Positions 38,601-47,637 of a DNA stretch of 64,000 nt are shown one piece after another (positions within the stretch are counted from its first letter, which is position 1; each line of letters opens with the position of its first letter). The notes below the pieces were generated by a model that saw nothing but the letters and a program-made list of their open reading frames with translations, had not been told where the DNA came from and did no database searches. The stretch spans positions 62,001 to 126,000 of the forward strand of contig KB906756.1 of NCBI GenBank assembly GCA_000381605.1, given 5' to 3'. Both the position numbers and the translations under genes were made by a program. The DNA is from Acidobacteriaceae bacterium KBS 89 (GTDB lineage Bacteria > Acidobacteriota > Terriglobia > Terriglobales > Acidobacteriaceae).

Positions 38601-40455
38601 TCTGCCCTGCGAGAAAAACTCCGTACGTGCCGCGATCAGGAATTGTCCCGCCATTCAGAATCGCAATCCGCTTCACACCGGCGCGAGGTGTAATCCAGTT
38701 GCGCGTCCTGTCCCACGTAATCCTTGGCCGCAGATCCGCAAACTCATCCGATGGATACCGCCCGGCCAGCATGTCGAGCACACCATCGAACACACCTTGG
38801 CTCAATCCTGCAAACGGTGCGGCTCCCCGCACCAGCGCGAACAACGCCGCATAGCTGATGCCGGGGCTCTCCTCCTCCTCCGTTGCGCGCTTTGCCCGTC
38901 GCTCTGAATCCTCCACACCCAGGGGAGGATGCGCAATCACGGCCACCATCTGCTGCGCCAGCACATCCAGCGGATTGCGCAAAAATCGCGTCGACTCGAC
39001 ATGCCCCTCATGCATCGCACGCGTCACAGCCGCGCATGCGATCAGGTCCGCACGATACTTCGGGAAAATTATCCCATGCGAAGGCGCGCCCACCTGATGC
39101 CCTGCTCTTCCGATCCGCTGCATCCCACTCGCCACCGACGGCGGCGCTTCAATCTGAATCACCAGGTCGATCGCCCCCATATCGATCCCCAACTCCAACG
39201 ACGACGTAGCCACCAGAGCCTTGATCTTTCCCGCCTTCAGCAGCTCTTCGATCTCCGTCCTCTGGGTAGCCGCTAGAGAGCCGTGATGTGCGCGCGCGAT
39301 CTGCTCACCTGCCAACTCATTCAGCGCGCCCGCCAGCCGCTCCGCCACACGCCGCGCATTCACAAAGATCAACGTCGACGTTCGCCCCTGGATAATCTCG
39401 AGCAACCGCGGATGAATCGACTGCCAGATCGAAGTCCTCTTCGGACCCTGCGAAGCCGGCCCGCTCAGCTGCTCCTGTATTTCGCCGATCCGAGCCATGT
39501 CCTCAACCGGCACCTCAACCTTCAATTCCAGTAGCTTCCTCGCGCCTGCATTCACCACATTGACAGGCCTGTACTGGGGCGCGTTCACTCCCACATCGGG
39601 CTTCACGCCATCGTCGCTGGCGGTACTCATCAGCACACTGGCAATCTCGCTCCCACGTTCGGTCGCAGGCGGCATCTCCGCCACCGAAGAGACTATGGTT
39701 GTCGTGCCCGAGGACTCAGCACCCCCCAGAAACCGCGCAACCTCCTCCAGTGGCCGCTGCGTCGCCGACAATCCGATCCGCTGCAACCGCCTGCCAGTCA
39801 GAGCTTCAAGACGCTCCAAAGACAGCGCCAGATGCGCCCCACGCTTGCTTGGCACCAACGCATGGATCTCATCCACAATCACCGTCTCAACCGCCCGCAG
39901 CCCCTCTCCTGCCTCCGACGTCAGAAGCAAATACAGGCTCTCCGGCGTAGTGATCAAAATATCACCGGGGTGTTTCCGAAACCTCGCCCGTTCCTTCTGC
40001 GACGTGTCTCCTGTGCGAACGCTTATCTCAGGCATGCGCACATCTATCCCCTCACGCCTCGCCATGTTGGCAATTCCCACCAGAGGAGACCTCAGATTGC
40101 GCTCCACATCCGCCGCCAGCGCCTTCAACGGCGACAAATAAACCACCCGGCACCCGCGGTTAGCGTCGGAAGGTGTCTGCATCATCAGTTTGTCGAGGCA
40201 CCACAAAAACGCAGTCAGCGTCTTGCCTGTGCCAGTGGGCGCCAGAATCAGCGTTGACTCTCCACGCGCAATCGCCGGCCAGCCCTCCACCTGCGGAGCC
40301 GTCGGCGCATCGAACACGGCTCGAAACCACTTTGCCGTGATCGGATGAAACAGCCGCAGCGCCGCCTCGGCTTCATCGGCGGAACCCCTCCGCATCGCTG
40401 CCTTATCGACCTTCGCTGCATCTGCTTTCTTCGAACTGGAAGGAACTCGTGGCAT
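35611..40455 (-). CDS. lhr: Lhr-type large superfamily 2 helicase
   Basis: A 1614-residue DNA repair helicase. Walker A is APTGTGKT at residues 72-79, the DEIH box is at 195-198, and motif VI is QRIGRAGHQ. This is the Lhr core with its winged helix. The ~700 residues after residue 900 are the long Lhr C-terminal extension, built of repeated winged-helix units of the kind shared with DNA-glycosylase-like AlkZ proteins. The enzyme is a 3'-5' translocase driven by ATP. It is first in an operon with nei. AGAGGACA precedes ATG 40455. Confidence 0.93.
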   Translation of the reverse strand: MPRVPSSSKKADAAKVDKAAMRRGSADEAEAALRLFHPITAKWFRAVFDAPTAPQVEGWPAIARGESTLILAPTGTGKTLTAFLWCLDKLMMQTPSDANRGCRVVYLSPLKALAADVERNLRSPLVGIANMARREGIDVRMPEISVRTGDTSQKERARFRKHPGDILITTPESLYLLLTSEAGEGLRAVETVIVDEIHALVPSKRGAHLALSLERLEALTGRRLQRIGLSATQRPLEEVARFLGGAESSGTTTIVSSVAEMPPATERGSEIASVLMSTASDDGVKPDVGVNAPQYRPVNVVNAGARKLLELKVEVPVEDMARIGEIQEQLSGPASQGPKRTSIWQSIHPRLLEIIQGRTSTLIFVNARRVAERLAGALNELAGEQIARAHHGSLAATQRTEIEELLKAGKIKALVATSSLELGIDMGAIDLVIQIEAPPSVASGMQRIGRAGHQVGAPSHGIIFPKYRADLIACAAVTRAMHEGHVESTRFLRNPLDVLAQQMVAVIAHPPLGVEDSERRAKRATEEEESPGISYAALFALVRGAAPFAGLSQGVFDGVLDMLAGRYPSDEFADLRPRITWDRTRNWITPRAGVKRIAILNGGTIPDRGTYGVFLAGQRNKPVRVGELDEEMVFESRTGDTFILGASTWRIDEITHDRVLVTPAPGEAGKMPFWHGDQAGRPLEFGRRIGALVRELRDSPRAVAVARLTTEHDLESGAAENVLRYLADQELATVVVPDDRNIVIERVRDELGDWRVCVLTPFGSRVHAPWAMAATAKLRASSGYEVETMWSEDGFVLRFPETEEAPAIDTILLEPEEAAELVLRQLGSTALFAAKFRESAARALLLPRRRADGRTPLWQQRKRAYDLLSVASQYASFPIVLEAYRECLRDVFDMPALMETLRNIGSRSLRVHTVDSRTPSPFASALLFSYVANYIYDGDAPLAERRAQALSIDQDQLRELMGDADLRELLDVNAIEETEEQLQCLAETYQARNMDGVHDLLMRVGDLTRAELRLRCVTEEVAETIGKLIRARRVLEIQVAGQKRFIAVEDAARYRDSLGVPLPPGLPSAFLQAAPHAFLDLMRRFARTHGPFTTNEAAARFDLRAESVDAGLQGLVQSGKVVEGGFRPGGIHREWCDDEVLRAIRRRSLARLRKEVEPVEQRTLARLFTRWQGVVQPRRGLDALLDVIENLQGAPLPASILETEILPARLLGYKPADLDTLIAAGEVVWVGMDPIGERDGRIGLYLAEKLSALWPIAPAERALRDDEGKVIAPLAAAVTRETEIVEYLKRHGASFFQDLHDGVGGGYSGETLEALWSLVWKGLLTNDGMAALRAYCERPSTNSSRKPARRLNQQVVFRSRRTTPPTAQGRWALNGAVFAEERSATGWSHAIAQQLLTRYGVVFRETAHAENLPGGFSAIYDLMKALEESGKIRRGYFAADLGATQFAMPAAVDLLRSLRVQQDPDRVEMLQLAATDPANPYGALMRWPAAPDAGSSLTRSVGARVILCDGALVAYLRRGNPNLQVFLPDEEPQRSQVARSLAEFLVGRVQGDRGDDDAGRAGMLIATVNGIAVAQSVMARALLDAGFAAGAMGFNVRRNLPPLPRQRAGARANA

Positions 40456-40555
40456 TGTCCTCTAGGGTGGTGCTCCCAGCAGCATAACTGCCTTACACCC
40501 TAGGATGCACACCGGCCTTGATGAGGCTGGCCGCAAGCCATAGAACCGACAAGGA

Positions 40556-41383
40556 TCAGCTGCCGTAGACAGGCCGATAGAAATAGCAGTTCGCTGCGAA
40601 CTCCACTTCAAAGAGGTTGGTAGAATCCTCAGCCTGCTCCGCGTTCCCCAGGACCAGATACCCGCCAGGGATTATCTTGCGATAAATCTCGCCGAAGAGC
40701 GCCCTCCGGTCATGCTGTGAAAAATAAAGCAGAACGTTTCGCAACATCACCAGGTCGAACTCCGGCAGCTGTGGCATCGGTGCGCAAAGGTTCGCATACC
40801 GAAACTCGCACATCGACCGGATCCGCGGAACCACCTCCCACTCCTCGCCCTCACGCACCAAGTACTTCAGGAGCATCCGTGCCGGCAGTCCACGGTTTAC
40901 CTCAACCCGGCGATATCTCCCCCTCTGCGCATAGTCCACCACATGCCGCGAGATGTCTGTCCCGATAATCTTCACGTCCCACTGCGCAAGCGCCGGAAAA
41001 TATTCCGCCAAGGACATCGCGAGGCTGTAAGCCTCCTGCCCCGTTGAACTCGCTGCACTCCAAATCCTCAGCCGCCTTTTCTCAAGTCTCTGTTCGATCA
41101 ATCGTGGAAAGATAACCTCGCGCAACATCTCGAACGGTGCAATATCGCGAAAAAAGCTCGTCTCATTAACCGTCATGGCCTCGGCCACCGCACGGTGCAG
41201 ATGGGCCGGTTTGCCTGCCTTCAACATGTTCACAAAATCTTCGAGATTTGCCGCACCCGACAGACGGGCGATCGAAGTCAGCCTCGTGTCGAACAGCGCA
41301 TTACGCGACGGATCGATCTGGTTTGCAGACTGCTCCATCACAACCCCTCGAAGATACTCATAGTCCGAATCAGAGCAGGCCAT
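40556..41383 (-). CDS. cheR: CheR chemoreceptor methyltransferase
   Basis: A 275-residue SAM-dependent glutamate methyltransferase. The small N-terminal helical domain is followed by MTVNETSFFRDIAPFEMLRE, IWSAASSTGQEAYSLAMSLA (family usually ACSTGEEPYS), IGTDISRHVVDYAQRGRY and FDLVMLRNVLLYF. The GQEAYS variation replaces a normally acidic residue in the SAM-binding loop and deserves notice, though the fold is complete. It ends the che operon; its ATG overlaps the end of cheB by 14 bases. It would methylate receptors encoded elsewhere. Confidence 0.9.
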   Translation of the reverse strand: MACSDSDYEYLRGVVMEQSANQIDPSRNALFDTRLTSIARLSGAANLEDFVNMLKAGKPAHLHRAVAEAMTVNETSFFRDIAPFEMLREVIFPRLIEQRLEKRRLRIWSAASSTGQEAYSLAMSLAEYFPALAQWDVKIIGTDISRHVVDYAQRGRYRRVEVNRGLPARMLLKYLVREGEEWEVVPRIRSMCEFRYANLCAPMPQLPEFDLVMLRNVLLYFSQHDRRALFGEIYRKIIPGGYLVLGNAEQAEDSTNLFEVEFAANCYFYRPVYGS

Positions 41384-42593
41384 GGATCACCTCCCGCCTC
41401 GGAGTCCTCACAGAGACTGCACCGGGTCCAACTTCCGATCGTACCTGCCGCCCTGCGCTTACTCTTTGCCTCAACGCGCCTGCGATCCCCCATAACGGCA
41501 GCGTTGCGTTGGCGATACCGGCCGCACTTACCCTGCCTGGCATCCCCCACACCGCTGAGGTAGCTTCGTCCTGGGCCAACACCATCCCGCCGCCCTCATG
41601 CACCGCGCGTGCTCCGTTCAGACCGTCCGCGCCCATCCCCGTCATCACAAGCGCCAGCGTCCCCGCACCGTAGATTCGCACAGCAGAGAAGAAAAGATAA
41701 TCGACCGATGGTCTGCAGTGATTCAGCGGCTCCTGCTGGTGCAGTCGGACCCTGGCACTGCATGCTTCCGAGTCTCTGTCGCCATCACCAAGCATCGCGC
41801 GGCGGGGAGCCACCTCCATGTGCGAGTCTCCCGGCGCCAGCCAGACCGTACCCGGACGAATGGTCGCGTTGTCATAGGCCTGCTCCACGCGCAACGCACA
41901 GCAATTGTTCAGCCTCTCCGCCAGCGGTCCTGTAAACAACTTCGGCATGTGCTGCACGATCATCACAGGAACAGGAAAATCCTTCGGCAACTTCGGCAAC
42001 AGTTGCTCCAGCGCCGAGGGCCCGCCAGTCGACAGTCCGATCACCACGATCTCAACCGGAGAGAACGCCTTCGCCGGGACCTCGCCCGCGCTCGCTTTCT
42101 GTGCCCTGTCGGAGGTGACGCTTCCATCCGCTTTCCCCCTGTTCGCGTCCTTCGCCAGCGCAGCGATTCGCGGCAGCAGTTGCTGCGAAAGTGACTGCAT
42201 CGCCGCAGCAACATTACGTTGCTCCGAAGGCTTCATCACATAGTCCGAAGCTCCGCGCCCCAGCGCCTCCAGCGTCGATCTCGCGCCATGCTCGGTATGC
42301 GCACTGCACATGATCACCGGCAACGCAGGATTTTCAACGCGCAATCTGTCCAGCACGCCCAGCCCGTTCAGCCTTGGCATCTCGAGATCAAGCACAAGGA
42401 CATCGGGGCCTAGGCGGCTCACCTGTTCCAGGCACTCAATGCCATCGCGAGCGATCCCGCACAACTCCATCCTGGGCAACTCGCTCGACCGATCTTCCGC
42501 ATGTATCAGAAACAGCTTCCAGAAGACGCTTCGCATCACAGCGGAGTCGTCTGCTGCAAGAATACGAAGTGGCCGTTCCGCTAAACTCCCCAT
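41370..42593 (-). CDS. cheB: CheB protein-glutamate methylesterase
   Basis: A 407-residue response-regulator methylesterase. The receiver domain has LAADDSAVMRSVFWK and the phospho-acceptor in DVLVLDLEMPRLNGL. The C-terminal esterase carries the catalytic serine in GLSTGGPSALEQLL, histidine in VQHMPKLF and aspartate in MTGMGADGL. The linker between them is longer than usual and charged. ATG 42593 lies behind AGAGGAAA; a TTG at 42599 is in frame. Removes methyl groups from receptor glutamates when phosphorylated by CheA. Confidence 0.93.
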   Translation of the reverse strand: MGSLAERPLRILAADDSAVMRSVFWKLFLIHAEDRSSELPRMELCGIARDGIECLEQVSRLGPDVLVLDLEMPRLNGLGVLDRLRVENPALPVIMCSAHTEHGARSTLEALGRGASDYVMKPSEQRNVAAAMQSLSQQLLPRIAALAKDANRGKADGSVTSDRAQKASAGEVPAKAFSPVEIVVIGLSTGGPSALEQLLPKLPKDFPVPVMIVQHMPKLFTGPLAERLNNCCALRVEQAYDNATIRPGTVWLAPGDSHMEVAPRRAMLGDGDRDSEACSARVRLHQQEPLNHCRPSVDYLFFSAVRIYGAGTLALVMTGMGADGLNGARAVHEGGGMVLAQDEATSAVWGMPGRVSAAGIANATLPLWGIAGALRQRVSAGRQVRSEVGPGAVSVRTPRREVIHGLL

Positions 42594-42616
42594 GTCCAAT
42601 TTCCTCTGCCTTCCGG

Positions 42617-42988
42617 CTAGGCCGCAATCACACCAAGCAGAAGCATCTTCTCCCGCAGGCTCTCCGGCGTAAATGGTTTCATCAGAAATTCGTCCGCTCC
42701 ATTGTCCAGCGCCGTAGCGATAAACGAGTGATCTGCCTCGGTCGTTACCATCATCACCTTCATATCCGGTCCCAGCCTCGCTTCACGCAGCGCCTTCACG
42801 CATTCCAGCCCATTCATCACCGGCATGTTCACGTCCAGCAGCATCAGGTCGAAGGTCTCTTCGCCCGCCAGCACCATCAGAGCATCGCTCCCGTCGACGG
42901 CTTCTTCGCACACAATGTCCATCCGGCTTAACAGGTGCCGCAGATATTCGCGGATGAAGCTTGAATCATCGACGATCAGGGCCCGCAT
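42617..42988 (-). CDS. cheY: CheY-like response regulator
   Basis: A 123-residue single receiver domain. The acidic pair is in RALIVDDSSFIREYLR, the phospho-acceptor aspartate in DLMLLDVNMPVMNGLE, and the lysine in FLMKPFTPESL. No output domain, so it acts by protein contact, as in motor or pilus control. ATG 42988 has GGAGG five bases upstream and lies inside the 3' end of cheW (23-base overlap). Confidence 0.93.
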   Translation of the reverse strand: MRALIVDDSSFIREYLRHLLSRMDIVCEEAVDGSDALMVLAGEETFDLMLLDVNMPVMNGLECVKALREARLGPDMKVMMVTTEADHSFIATALDNGADEFLMKPFTPESLREKMLLLGVIAA

Positions 42989-43502
42989 CGAAACCTCCAT
43001 TCGAACTCTTCCTAAACAATCCCGTCTCCGACAATCGCGACGGGCACAGCTTCGGTGGGTCGAGCCGCGCAATCAGGCCACTCTCCATCTTGTAAGCACC
43101 ATCGAACAACCACTTCCCTCGCGCCTCCAACGTGCATGGATTCGCTTCCAACATTCGCCGGCTCACCGTGACAACGCCACCCACCGCATCCACTACAAGA
43201 CCAAACCGCTCTCCGGCTTCACCCTCCTCCATCACCAGCACGCAGCACTTTCCGGAGTGGGCCTCCATCCCCAGCAGCGCCCGAAGGTTCACCGTTGTCA
43301 ACACCTCGCCACGATAGGGCACTACCCCTGCGATAAACGTTGGAGACATGGGGACACGTTGCAGATCCCGATCCCCCAGCACCTCGCGTATCTTCCTGGT
43401 ATCGATCCCGAAGGTCTCACTCCCCGCGTAGAGCGAACAAAGTGATACTGCGTCGTTCTCCTCCTGAATCTCATCGACCGCGTCGTGACCAGCCGTCTTC
43501 AT
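42966..43502 (-). CDS. cheW: CheW-like coupling protein
   Basis: A 178-residue protein with one CheW domain (residues 20-150: CSLYAGSETFGIDTRKIREV, GVVPYRGEVLTTVNLRALLG, FGLVVDAVGGVV). It links receptors to CheA. ATG 43502 overlaps the cheA stop (ATGA) and is preceded by GGAGG. About 30 residues beyond the CheW fold, ending GLFRKSSNGGFDAGPDRR, are unusual and lie over the start of cheY. Confidence 0.88.
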   Translation of the reverse strand: MKTAGHDAVDEIQEENDAVSLCSLYAGSETFGIDTRKIREVLGDRDLQRVPMSPTFIAGVVPYRGEVLTTVNLRALLGMEAHSGKCCVLVMEEGEAGERFGLVVDAVGGVVTVSRRMLEANPCTLEARGKWLFDGAYKMESGLIARLDPPKLCPSRLSETGLFRKSSNGGFDAGPDRR

Positions 43503-45694
43503 GCGACCTCCTGCCAGCTGGCTGTCGCCTTTGCACCGGGCTCCCGGCAAACCAGCGTCAGCTTTTCCTTCACAAGCGCAAGCTCCAATCCTGTTCCATC
43601 ACTGACCTCGTCCCGCTCCAACACGGTTCCCGGCGAAACATCCAGCACCTGCCGCACAACCATGCCGAGTCTCTGCTCTCCACCACGCCCCGCTCCCCCG
43701 CAGATCAGTACCGTCGCCAGGACCTCGTCTCCACGCTTTCGCGCAACATCCAGGTCCGCCAACACGTTGCCCTGGTCCTTCAGCGGCAACAACTCGCCGC
43801 GATACTGCAGCAACGGCCGTCCCGCCGCATACTCGATTCGATCGAGCGGCACACTTTCAATCCGCTCGACCATGTCCAGCGGCAGCGCGGTCCGCTCCCG
43901 GGCGCGGTCTTCAAAGATCAGGAACGACTCTCCAGCGGCCTCCTGAATTCCGGTCTCCCGCGCGCCTGTCTCTACGCTCTCTTCGATCGGCTTCACGCCT
44001 GCGCGTGCCGCCGTCGCTCCAACATCCAGGATGAGTGCCAGCGTTCCATTGCCCAGCACCGTCGCTCCTGAAAACAAGCCGATCTCCCTCAACACGGGCG
44101 ACAGCGGCTTCACCACAATCTCCTCCGGCGACATCAGGTCGTCGACCACCAGGCCAAACCGGCATCCATCCGCCTCGAGCACAGCCAGATAGTGCCCCTG
44201 CAACGTCCCGGGAGAATCCGGCTCCAAACCAAGAAGCCCGTCAAGCCAAACCATCGGCAGCAGATGTTCCCTCAGACGATAAAGTTCCGCCGGGCCGATC
44301 CGCTGCACCATTCGCGCAAAGTCTCGTTGCGGAATATCCACCAGCTCCACGAGCGCACTATGCGGCAGCGCAAAGCACTGGCCACCACTGCGCACGATCA
44401 GCGAAGGAACGATCGCAAGCGTCAGCGGAACCCGCAATCGCAGTGTCGTCCCTGCTCCCCTGCGCGACTCCACTTCGACGCTGCCACCAACCTTCTCCAC
44501 GTTGGCCCGCACCACATCCATCCCAACGCCGCGCCCCGAGACCGTCGTCACCGCCGCCGCCGTCGAAAAGCCAGGCAGAAAGATCAGCTGCAGTGCCTCC
44601 CTCTCCGACATTCCCGCGGCCTGCTCCTCGGTCACAAGATTGCGCTCGATCGCCTTCGCCAAAACTCGTTCCATTGGAATCCCGGCGCCATCATCCGTGA
44701 CCTCGATCACCACAGATCCACTCTGATGAAACGCCTTCAGCCGCACACAGCCCTCAGCCGGCTTGCCCGCCAGCACGCGGACACTCGGCGCTTCAATCCC
44801 ATGGTCCACCGCGTTCCTCACCGCATGGGTCAGGGGATCCTTGATCGCCTCCAGCAAACTCTTGTCCAGCCCCGTCTCCTGGCCGGTAAATTCTATTCGC
44901 ACATCGCGGCCGCACGTCCTCGCCAGGTCGCGCACCATTCTCGGAAACTTGCCGAACAGATTTCCCACCGGCTGCATCCTCGCCTGCATCACGGTCTCGC
45001 GCAGATCTGCCGTCACGCTGTCCAGCCGTCGCGCCAACTCAGGAAAATTCCCTGCCGCCATATCGCTCTGCAGCATCTGGTTGCGCGTCAGCACCAACTC
45101 GCCCACCAGGTTCATCATCCGGTTCAAGACGTCTACGTCGATCCGCAGCGTCTTGTCGTTCCCCGCCCCGTTTCTCTCGCTATTCGTGGTCGCCGATGTC
45201 GGTGCGGACGGCTTGTTCGACATCTTCGAAGCTCCAGCGACAGGCGCAGCAGGTTCACCGGAGTCGATGATCGAATGTAATAACTCCGCCTCGACCTCCG
45301 CCGGCGGCATCTCGCCATTCAACAGCGTTAGCTCCGCAATCAACTCGCCATCTTCATCACCTGACCTCGTCCCTTCGCCTCCCGTCTCCTCGATCAACAC
45401 CAGAATCGCGCGCAGCCCATCCAGCAGGTTCAGTAATCCGCTGATCAGTTCCGACGTCACCGCGAGCCGGCCGTCCCGCAGCGAGCCAAGCAGATGCTCT
45501 CCTGCGTGCGCCAGCTTCTCCAACCTGTCGAAGCCCAGAAACCCCGTCGTCCCCTTGATCGTATGGACCGCACGGAAGATCTCTCCCAGCAATCCGCTAT
45601 CCCCGGGCCGCATCTCAAGCTCGGTAAGGCAACTCTCCATCCGGTCGAGACCTTCCTGGCTCTCCGCGATAAACTCTTTGGTCAGATCGTCCAC
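43499..45694 (-). CDS. cheA: CheA histidine kinase with two CheW-like C-terminal domains
   Basis: A 731-residue kinase. The N-terminal HPt domain has the phosphorylated histidine in AVHTIKGTTGFLG (about residue 44). A 90-residue low-complexity linker follows in place of a recognisable P2 domain. Dimerisation P3 is LRIDVDVLNRMMNLVGELVL. The ATPase has HAVRNAVDHGIE, VTDDGAGIP and GRGVGMDVV. P5 is near 415-550, and a second CheW-like region covers about 575-715 (FLIFEDRARERTALPLDMVE). The missing P2 suggests CheY and CheB dock differently. Drives phosphorylation of the CheY and CheB encoded downstream. Confidence 0.92.
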   Translation of the reverse strand: MDDLTKEFIAESQEGLDRMESCLTELEMRPGDSGLLGEIFRAVHTIKGTTGFLGFDRLEKLAHAGEHLLGSLRDGRLAVTSELISGLLNLLDGLRAILVLIEETGGEGTRSGDEDGELIAELTLLNGEMPPAEVEAELLHSIIDSGEPAAPVAGASKMSNKPSAPTSATTNSERNGAGNDKTLRIDVDVLNRMMNLVGELVLTRNQMLQSDMAAGNFPELARRLDSVTADLRETVMQARMQPVGNLFGKFPRMVRDLARTCGRDVRIEFTGQETGLDKSLLEAIKDPLTHAVRNAVDHGIEAPSVRVLAGKPAEGCVRLKAFHQSGSVVIEVTDDGAGIPMERVLAKAIERNLVTEEQAAGMSEREALQLIFLPGFSTAAAVTTVSGRGVGMDVVRANVEKVGGSVEVESRRGAGTTLRLRVPLTLAIVPSLIVRSGGQCFALPHSALVELVDIPQRDFARMVQRIGPAELYRLREHLLPMVWLDGLLGLEPDSPGTLQGHYLAVLEADGCRFGLVVDDLMSPEEIVVKPLSPVLREIGLFSGATVLGNGTLALILDVGATAARAGVKPIEESVETGARETGIQEAAGESFLIFEDRARERTALPLDMVERIESVPLDRIEYAAGRPLLQYRGELLPLKDQGNVLADLDVARKRGDEVLATVLICGGAGRGGEQRLGMVVRQVLDVSPGTVLERDEVSDGTGLELALVKEKLTLVCREPGAKATASWQEVA

Positions 45695-45779
45695 ATCTCT
45701 CTATATCGGGCGCGAGCTCTTAACCATTAGCGCACCACGACTTGCTATCGTCCTTCTCAACCGATAGCCTCAGCACATC

Positions 45780-46226
45780 ATGTCTTCGAACCACGGCTCG
45801 TCTGACCGCCCAACGCCACTCGACCCCGCCCAGACCGCAGACCTGCAGCAGCGGGCCATCGCCGTCGCCCACCACGCCTACGCCCCCTACAGCAACTTCC
45901 GCATAGGCGCTGCCGTCCTGCTCACCGACGGTACTATCGTCACCGGCTGCAACGTGGAAAACGCCTCCTATCGCCTCACCGTCTGCGCCGAACAGGCTGC
46001 CATCGCGACCGCCGTCAGCCTCCACGGGCCGCAAATCCGGATCCGCGCCATCGCGGTCGCCAACCTTAACGATACCGCCAGCCAACCCTGCGGAGCCTGC
46101 CGCCAGACCATCCACGAGTTCAGCACACCCGACACTATCGTCTTCTTCCCCGGCGAAAAAGGAGCCAACATCCAAGCCACCATCGCCGACCTTCTCCCCG
46201 CCGCCTTCCTCCTCCCCAACTCATAA
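45780..46226 (+). CDS. cdd: Cytidine deaminase
   Basis: A 148-residue zinc hydrolase converting cytidine and deoxycytidine to uridine forms. The active site shows TVCAEQAAIATA with the catalytic glutamate and first zinc cysteine, and QPCGACRQTIHEF with the other two cysteines. NFRIGAAVLLTDG and TGCNVENASYRL are the substrate loops. It is 22 bases upstream of the nucleoside phosphorylase gene, so they form a pyrimidine salvage operon. Confidence 0.95.
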   Translation: MSSNHGSSDRPTPLDPAQTADLQQRAIAVAHHAYAPYSNFRIGAAVLLTDGTIVTGCNVENASYRLTVCAEQAAIATAVSLHGPQIRIRAIAVANLNDTASQPCGACRQTIHEFSTPDTIVFFPGEKGANIQATIADLLPAAFLLPNS

Positions 46227-46248
46227 CGTCCTCAATCCGATCGAAGAC

Positions 46249-47637
46249 ATGACCCACTCCATCCATCCCATTGACGTCATCCTGCACAAGCGCGACGGCC
46301 TCGCTCTCACCGACGCCGAGATCCGCGCCTTCATTCATGCCATCGTCCGCCGGACCCCCACAAGACAACTCGTCACCGACGCTCAGATCGCAGCCTTCTT
46401 AATGGCAGTCTTTCTCCGCGGCCTCGATCCCAGAGAGCTTGCCACACTCACCGAGGCCATGCGCTTCTCCGGAGAGGTCGCCTACACCGAAGCCCTCAAC
46501 ACCTTCGCCATCGACAAGCACTCCACCGGTGGAGTCGGCGACAAAACATCTTTGCTCATCGCCCCAATCCTCGCTTCCGCCGGCCTTGCTCATCCAACTT
46601 CCGAAGGAGTCCCAGGAATTGTCGTCCCAATGATCAGCGGGCGGAGCCTCGGCCACACCGGCGGCACGCTCGATAAGCTCGAGACCATTCCCGGCTTCAA
46701 TACCCAACTCTCCTTCCCCGAGATGCGCGACGTTCTCAAACAATACGCCGCCGCGCTCATCGGCCAGACCCCGACAATCGTCCCCGCCGATCGCATCCTC
46801 TATGCGCTAAGAGACCACACCGGCACCGTTGAATCTCCCTTCCTCATCACCGCCAGTATCATGAGCAAAAAACTCGCCGAAGGCCTCAACGCCCTCGTCC
46901 TCGATGTCAAAGTCGGTTCCGGCGCCTTCATGCGCACCTACGAGAAATCCAAACTCCTCGCCGAACTGATGGTCGAAACAGGCGAAGCCTCCGGCACACG
47001 TACCGCCGCTCTCCTCACCACCATGGACGAGCCTCTCGGTCGCTTCTCCGGCAACTGGGTTGAGGTATGGGAGTGCGTCGACATCATGAAGCAGCACCGC
47101 CACCCCATGTCCGCCGATCTTATCGAACTCTCCAACATCCTCTCCGGCTGGATGCTTCACCTCGCCGGTCGTGCCGACACACCCGAAGCCGGCGCAACGC
47201 TCTCCGACGAGATTCTTCGCAGCGGGGCCGCCTACAAAGCCTGGCTCGCGATCGTTGAAGCGCAAAGCGGCGACATCACCGTCTTCGAAGACCCCACCAC
47301 CCAGCACAAACCACAAGCCACACGAACCATCACAGCCCATCAAACCGGCTATCTTGCCGCGATGGACTGCAAGCAGGTAGGCTGGGCAGTCCAACGCCTA
47401 GGAGCCGGCCGCGCCAAACCCGGCGATCCAGTCAGCGCCCACGCTGGCATCGAAATGCATGCCAAACTGGGCGACAAGCTCGAAGCCAATCAGCCCATCG
47501 TCACCCTCTTCGCAGAAGATCCAGAACTCCTCGGCGAACCCGAAGCCATGCTCCGCGAGACGTTACAAATCTCCGCTGCTCCACCCCAGTTCCAGCCCCT
47601 CATCCGCGAGATCATCACAAAAGAAAACCTCGCTTAG
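46249..47637 (+). CDS. deoA: Thymidine/pyrimidine-nucleoside phosphorylase
   Basis: A 462-residue phosphorylase that splits thymidine or uridine with phosphate. DKHSTGGVGDKTSLLIAP is the phosphate loop, and VPMISGRSLGHTGGTLDKLE follows as in the family; SGAFMRTYEKSKLLAELMV is the substrate region. The C-terminal domain ends normally. The choice between deoA (thymidine) and pdp (broad) cannot be made by eye. Its stop codon overlaps the convergent DoxX gene by four bases. Works with Cdd upstream and the CNT permease further right. Confidence 0.92.
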   Translation: MTHSIHPIDVILHKRDGLALTDAEIRAFIHAIVRRTPTRQLVTDAQIAAFLMAVFLRGLDPRELATLTEAMRFSGEVAYTEALNTFAIDKHSTGGVGDKTSLLIAPILASAGLAHPTSEGVPGIVVPMISGRSLGHTGGTLDKLETIPGFNTQLSFPEMRDVLKQYAAALIGQTPTIVPADRILYALRDHTGTVESPFLITASIMSKKLAEGLNALVLDVKVGSGAFMRTYEKSKLLAELMVETGEASGTRTAALLTTMDEPLGRFSGNWVEVWECVDIMKQHRHPMSADLIELSNILSGWMLHLAGRADTPEAGATLSDEILRSGAAYKAWLAIVEAQSGDITVFEDPTTQHKPQATRTITAHQTGYLAAMDCKQVGWAVQRLGAGRAKPGDPVSAHAGIEMHAKLGDKLEANQPIVTLFAEDPELLGEPEAMLRETLQISAAPPQFQPLIREIITKENLA

